Origin: Nocardioides guangzhouensis | GTDB taxonomy: Bacteria; Actinomycetota; Actinomycetes; Propionibacteriales; Nocardioidaceae | Assembly (NCBI RefSeq): GCF_004519545.1 | Contig: NZ_SDKM01000045.1 | Span: 1-32,506, forward strand | Reading direction: 5' to 3' | Length of the DNA stretch: 32,506 bases | In this document: piece by piece, positions 23,003 to 31,678 of the stretch | Layout of the letters: each line of letters begins with the position of its first letter | Numbering within the stretch: position 1 is the first letter of the stretch | Position numbers and translations under genes: made by a program | The notes under the pieces: model-generated | Databases searched by the model: none | Told to the model about the DNA's origin: nothing | What the model saw: only the letters and a program-made list of their open reading frames with translations

Positions 23003-24259
23003 GTGGGCCGCGCGATCCGGATGTATCACCCTCCCGCCGCGACCCTCTTCCCCGGCATGACCCTTCTTGCCGGCCCGGCATCGCCCCCTGTCCCCGCCCC
23101 GCTCCGACGGGACGTGGCCGGGGCGCCGGCCCGCGCCGGTGATCCGACCGACGCCTCGCCGCGCGCGACGCCGTACCTCGAGCTGGCCCCGGCCGCCGCC
23201 GTACGGCGCTTCCGACGGCTGGCCGCCGCGCTGCCCGGTACCGCGGTGCACTACGCGGTCAAGGCCAACCCGCACCCCGCCCTCCTCGGTGCCCTGACCA
23301 CGGCCGGCTGCCGCTTCGACGTGGCCGGGCCGACCGAGGTCCGTGCCTGTCTCGCGGTCGGCGCCGACCCGGCCGACCTCGTGCACTCCAACCCGGTGGC
23401 GCGGCGCGACGCGCTCGCCGAGTGCGCCGCCCTCGGCGTCGGCCTGTTCGTGGTCGACTCCCCCGAGGAGGCGATCAAGCTCGCGGAGAGCGCGCCCGGG
23501 AGCCGGGTGCTGTGCCGCATCGTCACGTCCGGCAGCGGGTCGGACTGGCCGTTGTCGCGGAAGTACGGCTGCTCGGCGCCCCAGGCGATCGAGGTGCTGG
23601 CGCTGGCCGCCGGCCTTGGCCTGCGCCCGGCCGGGATCTCCTTCCACGTGGGTTCGCAGCAGCGCGACCCCCAGGCCTGGGCGTCACCGATCGCCGCCGC
23701 GGCCCGGGTGTTCGGCCTGCTGCGCGAGCACGGCATCGTGCTCGACACGCTCGACCTCGGCGGCGGCTTCCCGGCCCACCTCGAGGGCGGCGCCCTCCCG
23801 CTCGCGGCGTACGGCGCGGCGATCGAGACCGCGCTCCGCCGCAGCTTCGACCGGGCCGACCTCCCTCGGCCGCACACCCTGGTCGAGCCGGGCCGGTCCG
23901 TGGCCGGTGACGCGGGCCGGGTGGTGGCGAGCGTGGTCGGCGTGCTGCGCCGCGGGGACACCCGCTGGGTCTACCTCGACGCCGGCGTCTTCACCGGCAT
24001 GGTGGAGACGCTGGACGAGGCGATCCGCTACCGGATCAGCACCAGCGCCGACGGCGGGCCCACCGGGCCGTGCGTGCTGGCCGGGCCGACCTGCGACAGC
24101 GCGGACGTCCTCTACGAGAAGCAGCCCGTGCAGCTCCCGCTCGCGCTCGCCGAGGGCGACCGTGTCGTGCTGCGCTCCGCTGGCGCCTACACCACCTGCT
24201 ACTCCACCGTCGGCTTCAACGGGTTCGCGCCGCTGGCCACCGTCCTGGTGGACGGATGA
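23003..24259 (+). CDS. fold-type III PLP-dependent decarboxylase (ornithine/diaminopimelate decarboxylase family)
   Basis: The 418-residue protein has the PLP lysine in HYAVKANPHP (Lys87), FDVAGPTEV, a His in FHVGSQQ (His215), the phosphate-binding GGGFP, EPGRS (Glu295) and the dimer-interface Cys364 in GPTCDSADVLYE. The CDSxD motif and overall form favour an ornithine- or lysine-type decarboxylase over LysA, but the substrate is not proven. The product would be a diamine such as putrescine or cadaverine. Start choice is uncertain among GTG 23003, ATG 23021 and ATG 23057, since conservation begins near residue 55. An MFS transporter gene follows after 19 bp. Confidence 0.88.
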   Translation: MGRAIRMYHPPAATLFPGMTLLAGPASPPVPAPLRRDVAGAPARAGDPTDASPRATPYLELAPAAAVRRFRRLAAALPGTAVHYAVKANPHPALLGALTTAGCRFDVAGPTEVRACLAVGADPADLVHSNPVARRDALAECAALGVGLFVVDSPEEAIKLAESAPGSRVLCRIVTSGSGSDWPLSRKYGCSAPQAIEVLALAAGLGLRPAGISFHVGSQQRDPQAWASPIAAAARVFGLLREHGIVLDTLDLGGGFPAHLEGGALPLAAYGAAIETALRRSFDRADLPRPHTLVEPGRSVAGDAGRVVASVVGVLRRGDTRWVYLDAGVFTGMVETLDEAIRYRISTSADGGPTGPCVLAGPTCDSADVLYEKQPVQLPLALAEGDRVVLRSAGAYTTCYSTVGFNGFAPLATVLVDG

Positions 24260-24278
24260 ACGCCCCGGGAGCGGCCCC

Positions 24279-25526
24279 GTGACCGGGTCCGTGCGACGGC
24301 TGCTCGCGAGCCACGCGCTCGCGGCCACCGCTATGTCGCTGCCCTGGCCGCTGCTCCTGCTGCTGGTGTGGGAGCAGACCCACAGCGCCGCGGCGCTGGG
24401 GCTGGCCGGCGCCGCCCGGATGGCGCCGTACGTGCTGTTCTCGTGGGCGGTGGGCCGGCTCGCCGACCGCTACCCCCGGCACCTGATCGTGCTGGGCACG
24501 CTGGGGTCCCGCCTGCTCGCCCTGGCCGCGATGGCGCTGCTGCTTCTCGCCGGCCAGGTGCTCGGGGCCGTGGTGGCCGCGGCGGTCGCCGTCGCCGTGG
24601 CCACCCCGGCCTACCCGGCGCTCGCCGCCGCGATGCCGGACGCCGCCCGGGAGGACGCCCACCGGGCGACCAACCTGCTCGTGACCGTCGAGGTCGCGTC
24701 GTTCGTCGTGGGGCCGGCGCTGGGTGGGTTGCTGCTCGCCCCGTCGCTCCAGCCGCTGGTGCCGGTCCTGTCGCTCCTGGGGGTGGCGGCAGCAGCGGCG
24801 CTGTTCGGGGGGATCACGCTGGCGGCGCCGGGCCGTGGGGAGCCCGGCGCCGCGGCGGTTCCCGGGCTCGCGGGAACGCTGCGACGTAGCCCCGCCCTGC
24901 TCGGCGCGATCGGCGTGGTCTCCGGTGTGAACGCGGTGCTGGCCGCGGTGGCGATCGCCCTGCTGCCGCTGGCTGAGGAGTCCTGGGGCGCCGGCGGTAC
25001 GGCGTACGGGCTGGCCAGCGGGGTGCTCGGGTTCGGCGCCCTGGCCGGACCGCTGCTGGTCCGGATCGGCAGCGAGGACCGGGCACGGGCCCGTACGGGC
25101 ATGCTGCTGCTGGCCGGCTGCCTGCTGCTCGTGGTGCCGAGCGCAGGGCTCGCGTGGGCGGTGCTCCCGCTCGCGGTGGTCGCCGCCGCGGCCGTGCAGG
25201 TCGAGTCGGCCGCCACCGGGGTCATCCAGGAGGCGGCACCCGACGAGGTGCGGGCCTCGGTGCTGGGCGTCACCGACACCGCGATGGTCGCGGCGGCCAT
25301 GGCGGGCTCGCTGCTGGCGCCGATCCTGGCCACGGCGGTGGGACCGCGCAGCCTGGTGCTGGCCGCGGCCGTGCTGGCCGCCGGGTCCGCCCTGCTGGTG
25401 CGGGGGCCGCAGGCAGCACCGGAGCGCGCCGCGGCGTCCGTGCCCCCGGCCGTGCCCGCGCCCCGCCTCCTGGGGGACGCGGCGGCCACCTCACGGCCGG
25501 GGGTCGCGCGCAGCGCGCTCCGGTAG
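24279..25526 (+). CDS. MFS transporter
   Basis: The 415-residue protein has about 12 hydrophobic helices and the MFS motif A-like loop GRLADRYPRHLIVLG between helices 2 and 3. A second-half partner follows (LASGVLGFGALAGPLLVRIG). It belongs to the multidrug/metabolite exporter type of MFS. The GTG at 24279 is preceded by GGGAG 8 bases upstream. The gene lies 19 bp behind the decarboxylase, so it may export that pathway's product (inference). It ends 12 bp before the convergent DsrE-family gene. Confidence 0.9.
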   Translation: MTGSVRRLLASHALAATAMSLPWPLLLLLVWEQTHSAAALGLAGAARMAPYVLFSWAVGRLADRYPRHLIVLGTLGSRLLALAAMALLLLAGQVLGAVVAAAVAVAVATPAYPALAAAMPDAAREDAHRATNLLVTVEVASFVVGPALGGLLLAPSLQPLVPVLSLLGVAAAAALFGGITLAAPGRGEPGAAAVPGLAGTLRRSPALLGAIGVVSGVNAVLAAVAIALLPLAEESWGAGGTAYGLASGVLGFGALAGPLLVRIGSEDRARARTGMLLLAGCLLLVVPSAGLAWAVLPLAVVAAAAVQVESAATGVIQEAAPDEVRASVLGVTDTAMVAAAMAGSLLAPILATAVGPRSLVLAAAVLAAGSALLVRGPQAAPERAAASVPPAVPAPRLLGDAAATSRPGVARSALR

Positions 25527-25538
25527 TCCGTCAGCGCC

Positions 25539-26048
25539 TCAGATGAAGATCACCTGGGCGCCCTCGGTGAGCTCGATGAAGTCCGCCGCCGAGATGATCC
25601 CCTCGACCTCGTCGTAGAGGTTCTCCTCGGTCAGGTGCTGCATGTCCGCCGACATCCGGCACGCCCACAGGTGACCGCCGGAGTCCACGACCTGCTGGAG
25701 GAACTCCGGGACCTCCGGCACGTCGAGCTCCGCGATCGCCTTCTTCATCTGGCTGGTGGCCAGGTGGGTCATGCCGGGGAGGCCGCCGAGGCCCTGCGGC
25801 ATGTGCGTCGCCGTGTTGCCGATCGGGGTGAACTTCAGGTTGCCCATCGTCTTCTTGTTGATCATGTCGAAGCCCCAGAACGTGAAGAACATGTGCACCT
25901 CGACGCCCTCGCCGAGTGCCGCGTTCGCCAGCACCAGCCCGGGGTAGGCCATGTCGAGGTTGCCCTTGGAGCAGATGATCGCGAGCTTGCGACCGGAGCC
26001 GTCCGCGCCGAAGTCGGGCACCAGGGGTGCGGTCTGCTGGGTGGTCAT
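25539..26048 (-). CDS. DsrE/DsrF/DrsH-like sulfur-carrier protein
   Basis: The 169-residue protein has the DsrE2-type motif CSKGNLD (Cys26) and a second conserved Cys130 in LWACRMSADM. The middle region MFFTFWGFDMINKK is typical of the family. DsrE-family proteins carry persulfide sulfur on Cys and pass it to TusA, TusE or DsrC partners. The ATG at 26048 has AAGGAGG with a 7-base spacer. It is the last gene of a three-gene operon with a TusE/DsrC-like protein and an SQR-like flavoprotein. Confidence 0.9.
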   Translation of the reverse strand: MTTQQTAPLVPDFGADGSGRKLAIICSKGNLDMAYPGLVLANAALGEGVEVHMFFTFWGFDMINKKTMGNLKFTPIGNTATHMPQGLGGLPGMTHLATSQMKKAIAELDVPEVPEFLQQVVDSGGHLWACRMSADMQHLTEENLYDEVEGIISAADFIELTEGAQVIFI

Positions 26049-26068
26049 CGCGTCCTCCTTCCTCGTGC

Positions 26069-26383
26069 TCACACGCAGCCGCGGGGCTTGGGCAGGCCCG
26101 CGACGTACGCCATCTTCTTGGCCGGCTTGGCCGGGAAGAGCTCGAACAGCCGCTTGACCGGGGTGCCGGTCTGCGCGGAGACCCGGCGCAGCGTCGCGGT
26201 CTCACCCTGGTCCGCGAAGTCCACCCGCAGGTAGCGCAGCAGCGCCCGGTGCTCGTCGGTGAGCTCGATGCCGATCTGGGCGGCGAGGGTGTCGGCAAGC
26301 TCCTCGTCCCACTCGTCGTACTCGGTGAGGAACCCTTCCGCGTCGACGTGGATCGAACGGTCGGCGATGGTGGTGACGGTCAT
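26069..26383 (-). CDS. TusE/DsrC/DsvC-family sulfur relay protein
   Basis: The 104-residue protein ends in LPKPRGCV, whose penultimate Cys103 is the sulfur-binding residue of the family. The upstream Cys of true DsrC, 11 residues earlier, is Ala92 here, so it is of the TusE or one-Cys type and cannot form the DsrC internal trisulfide. Conserved DEGFL- and RVSAQTGTPVKRLFELFP-like parts support the fold. The start lies 1 bp after the SQR-like stop with AGGAGG upstream, and the stop lies 20 bp before the DsrE-family start. No TusB, TusC, TusD or DsrAB is nearby. Confidence 0.92.
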   Translation of the reverse strand: MTVTTIADRSIHVDAEGFLTEYDEWDEELADTLAAQIGIELTDEHRALLRYLRVDFADQGETATLRRVSAQTGTPVKRLFELFPAKPAKKMAYVAGLPKPRGCV

Positions 26384-26384
26384 G

Positions 26385-27653
26385 TCACGCCTCCTGCTTC
26401 TCGGACGGTGGGGATCCGGCGGGCACCCGGTGCTTGCCGGCCATGGACAGGTGGGCGGGCAGCGGGATCGGGTGGCCCGGCAGCAGGACGTGCCAGTAGA
26501 CCCACTCGAAGGCCTTCTTGCCCAGGTGGTTGGTATGCGTCTCCTCCAGCAGGCGCAGCGGGCCGATCCCGGGGACCGGGAAGCTGCCCGGCAGCGGCTC
26601 GACGTCGTAGTTGAAGTCGATCAGCATCGCCTTGCCGTCGCCGCTCTCGACGAAGCAGTTGGCGTGCCCGTCGAAGGAGCGGGTCATCGGCCTGCCTGCG
26701 ATGTGGTCGAGGAAGTTGTCGACGAACACGTCGACCGAGAAGTGGGCGACCGACCCGGCCTTGGAGGTCGGGATGTCGTTGGCGTCACCGATCGCGAAGA
26801 TGTCGTCGTACCCCTTCGCCAGGAACGTGTGCCGGTCGACCGGGACGTGGTTGAGCTCGTCGCCGAGACCGGACCGGGCGACGAAGTCCGCGCCCATGTT
26901 GAGGGGCACGGTGACGAGGAGGTCGAAGGGCACCTCGCGCTCGTCGTACGACACGAGCATCCGGGCGTCGTTGTCGACATGCTCCACCAGGAAGTCCGGC
27001 TCGACCAGGATGCCGCGCTCCTCGAGCAGGTGCCCGAGCCGCTCGGAGGCGACCGGCTTGGTGAAGGCGCCGGGGAGTGGCGTCACGTAGACCAGCTCGA
27101 CCCGGTCACGCAGGCCCCGGTGCCGGAGCCAGGCGTCGACGAGGAACGTGAACTCCAGCGGAGCCACCGGGCACTTGATCGGGAGGTCGGTGACGTGCAC
27201 GACCAGGCGGCCCTCCTCGAAGGTGGCCAGCCGGTCGCGCAGCGCGGTCGCCCCGTCCAGGGTGTAGAAGTCGAAGACGCTCTCCTGCCACAGCGGCCCG
27301 TCCATGCCCGGGACCTCGGAGGGGCGCGGGCTGGTGCCGGTGGCGATCACGAGCTGGTCGTAGGGCAGGGCCAGGCCCCAGTCGAGGGATACCGTGCTCT
27401 CCTCGGTGTTGACGCGTTCGATGCCGCCGCTGATGAACCGGACGCCGCGGTCGAGCTGCTGGACGCGTGGGCGCACGAGCCGGGCCGGCTCGGCGTCGCC
27501 GAACGGGACGAACAGCAGGCCGGGCTGGTAGACGTGCCGGTTGTCGCGGTCGACCACGGTCACCCGCCAACCGTGCCGGTTCAGGCGCCTGACGAGCTTG
27601 TTGGCGACCATCGTCCCGGCGGTCCCGCCGCCGAGGATCACGAGCTCCTTCAT
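26385..27653 (-). CDS. FAD-dependent sulfide:quinone oxidoreductase-like protein
   Basis: The 422-residue flavoprotein has an N-terminal dinucleotide motif (VILGGGTAGTMVANKL), VIATGTSPRP and a second FAD-binding stretch DIFAIGDANDIP (285-296). Its only two Cys, Cys161 (IKCPVAP) and Cys333 (NCFVE), match the expected places of the SQR redox pair. The third Cys of many SQRs is missing. It probably oxidises sulfide to a persulfide and reduces quinone at the membrane. The ATG at 27653 is supported by GGGAGG. It is first gene of the sulfur operon; the downstream carriers could receive the sulfane sulfur (inference). Confidence 0.88.
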   Translation of the reverse strand: MKELVILGGGTAGTMVANKLVRRLNRHGWRVTVVDRDNRHVYQPGLLFVPFGDAEPARLVRPRVQQLDRGVRFISGGIERVNTEESTVSLDWGLALPYDQLVIATGTSPRPSEVPGMDGPLWQESVFDFYTLDGATALRDRLATFEEGRLVVHVTDLPIKCPVAPLEFTFLVDAWLRHRGLRDRVELVYVTPLPGAFTKPVASERLGHLLEERGILVEPDFLVEHVDNDARMLVSYDEREVPFDLLVTVPLNMGADFVARSGLGDELNHVPVDRHTFLAKGYDDIFAIGDANDIPTSKAGSVAHFSVDVFVDNFLDHIAGRPMTRSFDGHANCFVESGDGKAMLIDFNYDVEPLPGSFPVPGIGPLRLLEETHTNHLGKKAFEWVYWHVLLPGHPIPLPAHLSMAGKHRVPAGSPPSEKQEA

Positions 27654-27773
27654 GGTGACCTCCCACCTCGAGTCAACTGCTCACGACCGGCGGCCCACAG
27701 GGCGTGTCGTCCCCGGCCGGAGGACGAAGGTCCTGTCGTACGACGTCCGGCCGCGAGCGCGCCATCCGGCGGG

Positions 27774-28556
27774 TCAGGACGTCGTGCAGACCCCGGGACC
27801 GGGCAGGTCCGGGTCGGGGGCGGCCAGCTCGTGCTCGACGATCGCTGCCACCTCGGGAGCTCGCGGCAGGCCGGAGTGGGAGACGTGCAGGCCGGGGCAG
27901 ACCGACTGGACCGAGAACGCCAGCGCGCCCTCGAGCCGTGCCGAGGTGGGCGGCACCACGGTGCGGTCGTCCTCGGTCCACAGCGAGATCCACCGCGGTC
28001 CCCGGGGGGTCTCGTCGCCACGGTTGAGACCGTCGAGGAGGTCGCTGCCGGCCATCAGCTGCCGGCAGCCGATCGGGCACGGACGCGCGGTGCCGTGGGT
28101 GAGGTCGGTGCCGTGGTGCGGGGAGCCGACGGTGACGATCCGGCGGGCCTGGCCGTCACCGCCGAGCTCCGACACCCAGATCCGGGCCACGATCCCGCCG
28201 GCCGAGAAGCCGACCACGTCGACCGAGGGCGCGCCCCCGGCGATCGAGCGGGCGGCGGCGGCCGCGAGCAGCATCGCGTGCCCGCGCAGGTTGCCGCGGC
28301 CGTCGCCGGGCGCGGGCACGATCTCGGCCTCCCGGCCGTGGGCGCGGAGGGTGGCGGCGAGGACCTCGAGCGACGCCGTGTTGCCGCCGTACCCGGGCAC
28401 CAGCAGGACCGGGCCGGCGCGCCCCTGGTCGACCGGCTGGACGTCGGGTTCGCCGCCCAGGAACACGGCCGCCAGGACGGCGACCAGGGCCAGCGCCACG
28501 GCGACGGCCACGCCCAGGAACAGGCGTCGCGGCGCCGGCGCGAGGGTCTCGGGCAC
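27774..28556 (-). CDS. membrane-anchored alpha/beta-hydrolase, lipase-like
   Basis: The 260-residue protein has an N-terminal helix (LFLGVAVAVALALVAVLAAV) that anchors or exports it. The hydrolase domain has LVPGYGGN (oxyanion region), the nucleophile elbow GFSAG in VDVVGFSAGGIVAR, and GSPHHGTDLTHGT, as in lipases and PGAP1-like esterases. A terminal Cys pair (VCPGLH and GVCTTS) is possible. I use GTG 28556, since the upstream ATG at 28637 lies inside the MMPL terminator hairpin. A GGAGGA is present 11 bases before the GTG, rather far. Substrate is unknown. Confidence 0.85.
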   Translation of the reverse strand: MPETLAPAPRRLFLGVAVAVALALVAVLAAVFLGGEPDVQPVDQGRAGPVLLVPGYGGNTASLEVLAATLRAHGREAEIVPAPGDGRGNLRGHAMLLAAAAARSIAGGAPSVDVVGFSAGGIVARIWVSELGGDGQARRIVTVGSPHHGTDLTHGTARPCPIGCRQLMAGSDLLDGLNRGDETPRGPRWISLWTEDDRTVVPPTSARLEGALAFSVQSVCPGLHVSHSGLPRAPEVAAIVEHELAAPDPDLPGPGVCTTS

Positions 28557-28622
28557 GGGTCGCTCAGTCCTCCGGTTCCGCGGGTCGTACGGCGGCGAGG
28601 ATCCCGGGGTTCCGGCAGGCCT

Positions 28623-28658
28623 GGGGCACGCCACCAACCGTAGTCGGTGGCGTGCCCC
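28623..28658 (-). terminator. terminator of the MMPL transporter gene
   Basis: GGGGCACGCCACC (28623-28635) pairs with GGTGGCGTGCCCC (28646-28658), a perfect 13-bp stem with a 10-base loop, 20 bases after the MMPL stop on the minus strand. Confidence 0.75.
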
Positions 28659-28677
28659 GGGGAGCGCTCCTGCGAGG

Positions 28678-31020
28678 TCAGGCCCCGGCGGGCTGCAGCT
28701 CGCGCTCGTCGTCCGGGTCGTCCTGACCCTCCGGCCGGTCGCCGTACGCCGTCGCCAGGTGCGGTCGCTCCAGCGACTCGCCCTCGACGTCGACGTTCGG
28801 CAACAGCCGGTCGAGCCAGCGGGGCAGCCACCAGGCCTTCTCGCCGAGGAGGTACATCACCGCCGGGATCAGCGTCATCCGCACCACGAACGCGTCGAAC
28901 ACGACCGCGACCGCGAGCGCGAAGCCCATCGACTTGATGATCGGCTCGTCCTGGAGCATGAACGCCGCGAACACGGCGGTCATGATCACCGCGGCGGCGG
29001 CCACCACCCGGGCGCTGTTGCGGAAGCCGTCGACGACGGCCTCGCGCGGCGACGCCCCGTGCACGTGCGCCTCGCGGATCCGGGTGACCAGGAAGACCTG
29101 GTAGTCCATCGCGAGCCCGAAGACCACGCCGATCAGGAAGATCGGCATGAAGCTCACGATCGGCTGGCCCTCCATGATCCCGAGAGCGCCCTCCTGGAAG
29201 ACCGCGACGGTCGCGCCGAGCGTGGCCAGCACCGAGAGCAGGAAGCCCAGGGTGGCGGTGAGCGGCACCAGGATCGAGCGAAACACCAGCATCAGCAGGA
29301 GGAACGCCAGCCCGATGACCACGGCGAGGTAGATCGGCAGCGCGTCGCTGAGCCGCTCGGAGACGTCGGTGGTGATCGCGGTGAGGCCGGTGACGCCGAT
29401 GGTGGTGCCGGTGTCGGCCTCGATCCCGGCCTGCCCGTCGCGGAGCGCGGTGAGCAGGTCCTCGGTGGCGGTCTCGTCCGGGCCGGTGCGCGGGGTCACC
29501 ATGATCTGCGCGCCGCTCTGGTCCTCGTTGGCGCCGACGACCTGCGCGTTGCGGACGTCCGGCTGGTCGGCCGCCCACGCCGCCACCTCGCCATACGCCG
29601 CGGCGCGGTCGTCGGCGGGCAGGTCACGGCCGTCGACGACGACCAGCATCGGGGCGTCGCGGCCCGCGCCGAACGCGTCGGCGATCAGGTCGGAGCCCTT
29701 GCGCTGCGTGGTGTCCGCGGCGGCGGTGCTGTCGGTGGGGAACGCGAGGTGCAGGTCCTTCAGCGGTACCGCCAGCGCGCCCAGCGCGACCACGACGAGC
29801 AGCACGACGGCGACCGGGCGGCGACCGACCAGGCTGGCCCAGCGGGTGCCGTTGTTGCGGATCCGGCCGCGCTCGTCGCGCTTCGGGAGGTGCTTCCGGA
29901 CCCGGCCGCCGAACGCCTTCGACTTCGTCATCCCGAGCACCGCCGGCAGCAGGGTGAGCGCGACCAGCACCGCGATCAGCACGGTGGCGGCGGCCGCGAG
30001 GCCCATCGCGGTCAGGAACGGGATGCCGACCACGGAGAGCGCGGCCAGCGCGATGAGGACGGTGAGGCCGGCGAAGACCACCGCCGAACCGGCGGTGCCG
30101 ACCGCGATACCGACCGCCTCGGAGCGGTCTCCGGTGTGCTCGAGCTCGTTGCGGTAGCGGGCCAGGATGAACAGCGCGTAGTCGATGCCGACAGCCAGGC
30201 CGATCATCGTGGCCAGCATCGGGGTGCTGGACCCGATGTCCATGAACGCGGTCATCGCGGTGATGCCGGTCATGCCGAGCGCGACCCCGAAGATCGCGGT
30301 GAGGATCGGCAGGCCGGCCGCGACCAGCGAGCCGAAGGTGAGCACCAGCACGAGCAGCGCGATCGCGATGCCGATCAGCTCGGAGGCGCCCCCGGGCGGC
30401 GCCATGCTGCTCATGCCGGCGCCGTTCGCCTCGGCAGTGATGCCGGCGTCGCGGGCCGTCGCCAGGGCGTCGTTGACGGCGTCCTGGGTGGCCGGCTGCA
30501 CGTCGGCGACGGTGTCGACGTCGAAGCTCCAGGTGATGGTGCCGACCCGGCCGTCCTTGCTCAGCGAGGACACGGCCTCGGCGTCGGCGACGGCCTGGTC
30601 GCGCGGCGTACCGCCCTCGACGGCCTGGTCGACCATGCCCTTCTGTTGCTCGGGCCAGGCCACGGCCGGGTTGGCGAGCGGGGTGTCGGCCGGCATCTGC
30701 GGGCCGTCCTCGAGGTCGGCGATCAGGTCGTCGACGGCGTCGGAGTACGTCGGCTCCGCGAGGGTGTGCCCGTCGGGCGCGGCGACGACGACGGTCACCG
30801 TCGCCTGGTCGAAGGCGTCGGTTGACTCCGGGAACAGCTCGGCCTGGAGGTCGGCGGCCTTCTCGGAGGGGATGCCCGGGATGGAGAAGGCATCGGTCAT
30901 CGGCCTGGACATGGTCGCGGCGACGGCGCCGACGGCGACCATCGCGACCAGCCAGCCGGTCAGGAACAGCGGCCAGCGCCGGTAGGCGGTCGTGCCGATG
31001 CGGTAGAGCAGGCGTGCCAT
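28678..31020 (-). CDS. MMPL-family (RND-like) transporter
   Basis: The 780-residue protein has two repeats of one helix, a large external domain and five further helices. Characteristic parts include GIDYALFILARYRNEL in the first half and FGLAMDYQVFLVTRIREAHV in the second, the MMPL signatures with the proton-relay Asp-Tyr pair. Such proteins export lipids or drugs by proton motive force. A cytoplasmic tail follows (about 740-780). It lies 70 bp behind the TetR gene in the same direction, so it is probably the regulated target. Confidence 0.93.
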   Translation of the reverse strand: MARLLYRIGTTAYRRWPLFLTGWLVAMVAVGAVAATMSRPMTDAFSIPGIPSEKAADLQAELFPESTDAFDQATVTVVVAAPDGHTLAEPTYSDAVDDLIADLEDGPQMPADTPLANPAVAWPEQQKGMVDQAVEGGTPRDQAVADAEAVSSLSKDGRVGTITWSFDVDTVADVQPATQDAVNDALATARDAGITAEANGAGMSSMAPPGGASELIGIAIALLVLVLTFGSLVAAGLPILTAIFGVALGMTGITAMTAFMDIGSSTPMLATMIGLAVGIDYALFILARYRNELEHTGDRSEAVGIAVGTAGSAVVFAGLTVLIALAALSVVGIPFLTAMGLAAAATVLIAVLVALTLLPAVLGMTKSKAFGGRVRKHLPKRDERGRIRNNGTRWASLVGRRPVAVVLLVVVALGALAVPLKDLHLAFPTDSTAAADTTQRKGSDLIADAFGAGRDAPMLVVVDGRDLPADDRAAAYGEVAAWAADQPDVRNAQVVGANEDQSGAQIMVTPRTGPDETATEDLLTALRDGQAGIEADTGTTIGVTGLTAITTDVSERLSDALPIYLAVVIGLAFLLLMLVFRSILVPLTATLGFLLSVLATLGATVAVFQEGALGIMEGQPIVSFMPIFLIGVVFGLAMDYQVFLVTRIREAHVHGASPREAVVDGFRNSARVVAAAAVIMTAVFAAFMLQDEPIIKSMGFALAVAVVFDAFVVRMTLIPAVMYLLGEKAWWLPRWLDRLLPNVDVEGESLERPHLATAYGDRPEGQDDPDDERELQPAGA

Positions 31021-31090
31021 GGGTGTTCGTGTCTCCCCGTGAGATGAGTGTGATCTGGTCTGGGTCGGTGCGGCGGGTCGGTGCTGTCGG

Positions 31091-31678
31091 TCAGGACAGG
31101 AGGTCGCGAGCGGTGCGGAGCGCGTCGACGTACGCCTCGCCCATCGAGAGCCGGCCGGCCGGGTCGGCGAGGACCTGGTCGAGCACCACGTCGTGCAGCG
31201 CGACCACGATCATCAGCAGGATCCGGCCGCGCTCCTCGGAGAACCCCGTCCCCTCCCGCTCCTGCAGCAGCGCGGTGAAGTCGCGGGTGATCGACTCGAA
31301 CCGGTCGTGCGCCGCGGCGTGCAGCCGGGGGGTCGACCGGATCACGCGCCGGGCCACCTCGGCCTCGTCGCGGTCGAACCCCTTGACGGTGAGGATCCGG
31401 GAGATCAGCGCGCCGATGTCCTCGACCAGGTCGCCGGTGGGGCCGCGGTCCCGGAACTCCTGGACGACGTCCTCGTCGACCTCGGGGCCGTGGCCGAGCA
31501 CGGCGTCGACCTTGCTGGGGAAGTAGTTGAACAGGGTCCGCCGCGAGACGCCCGCGGCCTCGGCCAGGTCGTCCATGGTGAAGCCGTCGAACCCGCGCTC
31601 GTCGGTCAGCCGCTGGGCGCACACGGTGATCCGGTGGGCGGTGTCCACCTTCCGCGATGCGATTGCACTTTCCGTCAC
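31091..31678 (-). CDS. TetR-family transcriptional regulator
   Basis: The 195-residue protein has a typical TetR DNA-binding head (about 10-60): ITVCAQRLTDERGFDGFTMD, then LAEAAGVSRRTLFNYFPSKV. The ligand-binding part is helical. The first reliable residues begin at VTESAIASRKVDTAHRIT, so I use GTG 31678. Upstream in-frame starts would lie within a symmetric operator and give a Thr-run. The start directly abuts the operator-promoter, so the transcript may be leaderless. It likely represses itself and the MMPL transporter. Confidence 0.9.
   Translation of the reverse strand: MTESAIASRKVDTAHRITVCAQRLTDERGFDGFTMDDLAEAAGVSRRTLFNYFPSKVDAVLGHGPEVDEDVVQEFRDRGPTGDLVEDIGALISRILTVKGFDRDEAEVARRVIRSTPRLHAAAHDRFESITRDFTALLQEREGTGFSEERGRILLMIVVALHDVVLDQVLADPAGRLSMGEAYVDALRTARDLLS

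Noticed and set aside
27673..27765. A 30-residue leader peptide upstream of the SQR-like gene (one Cys near its end)
   Set aside because: No ribosome binding site and no Cys-run; likely a chance frame in the intergenic gap.
27541..30825. A 1094-residue plus-strand frame
   Set aside because: It is antisense to the lipase-like and MMPL genes, is His/Asp/Arg-rich with no domains, and is typical of high-GC shadow frames.
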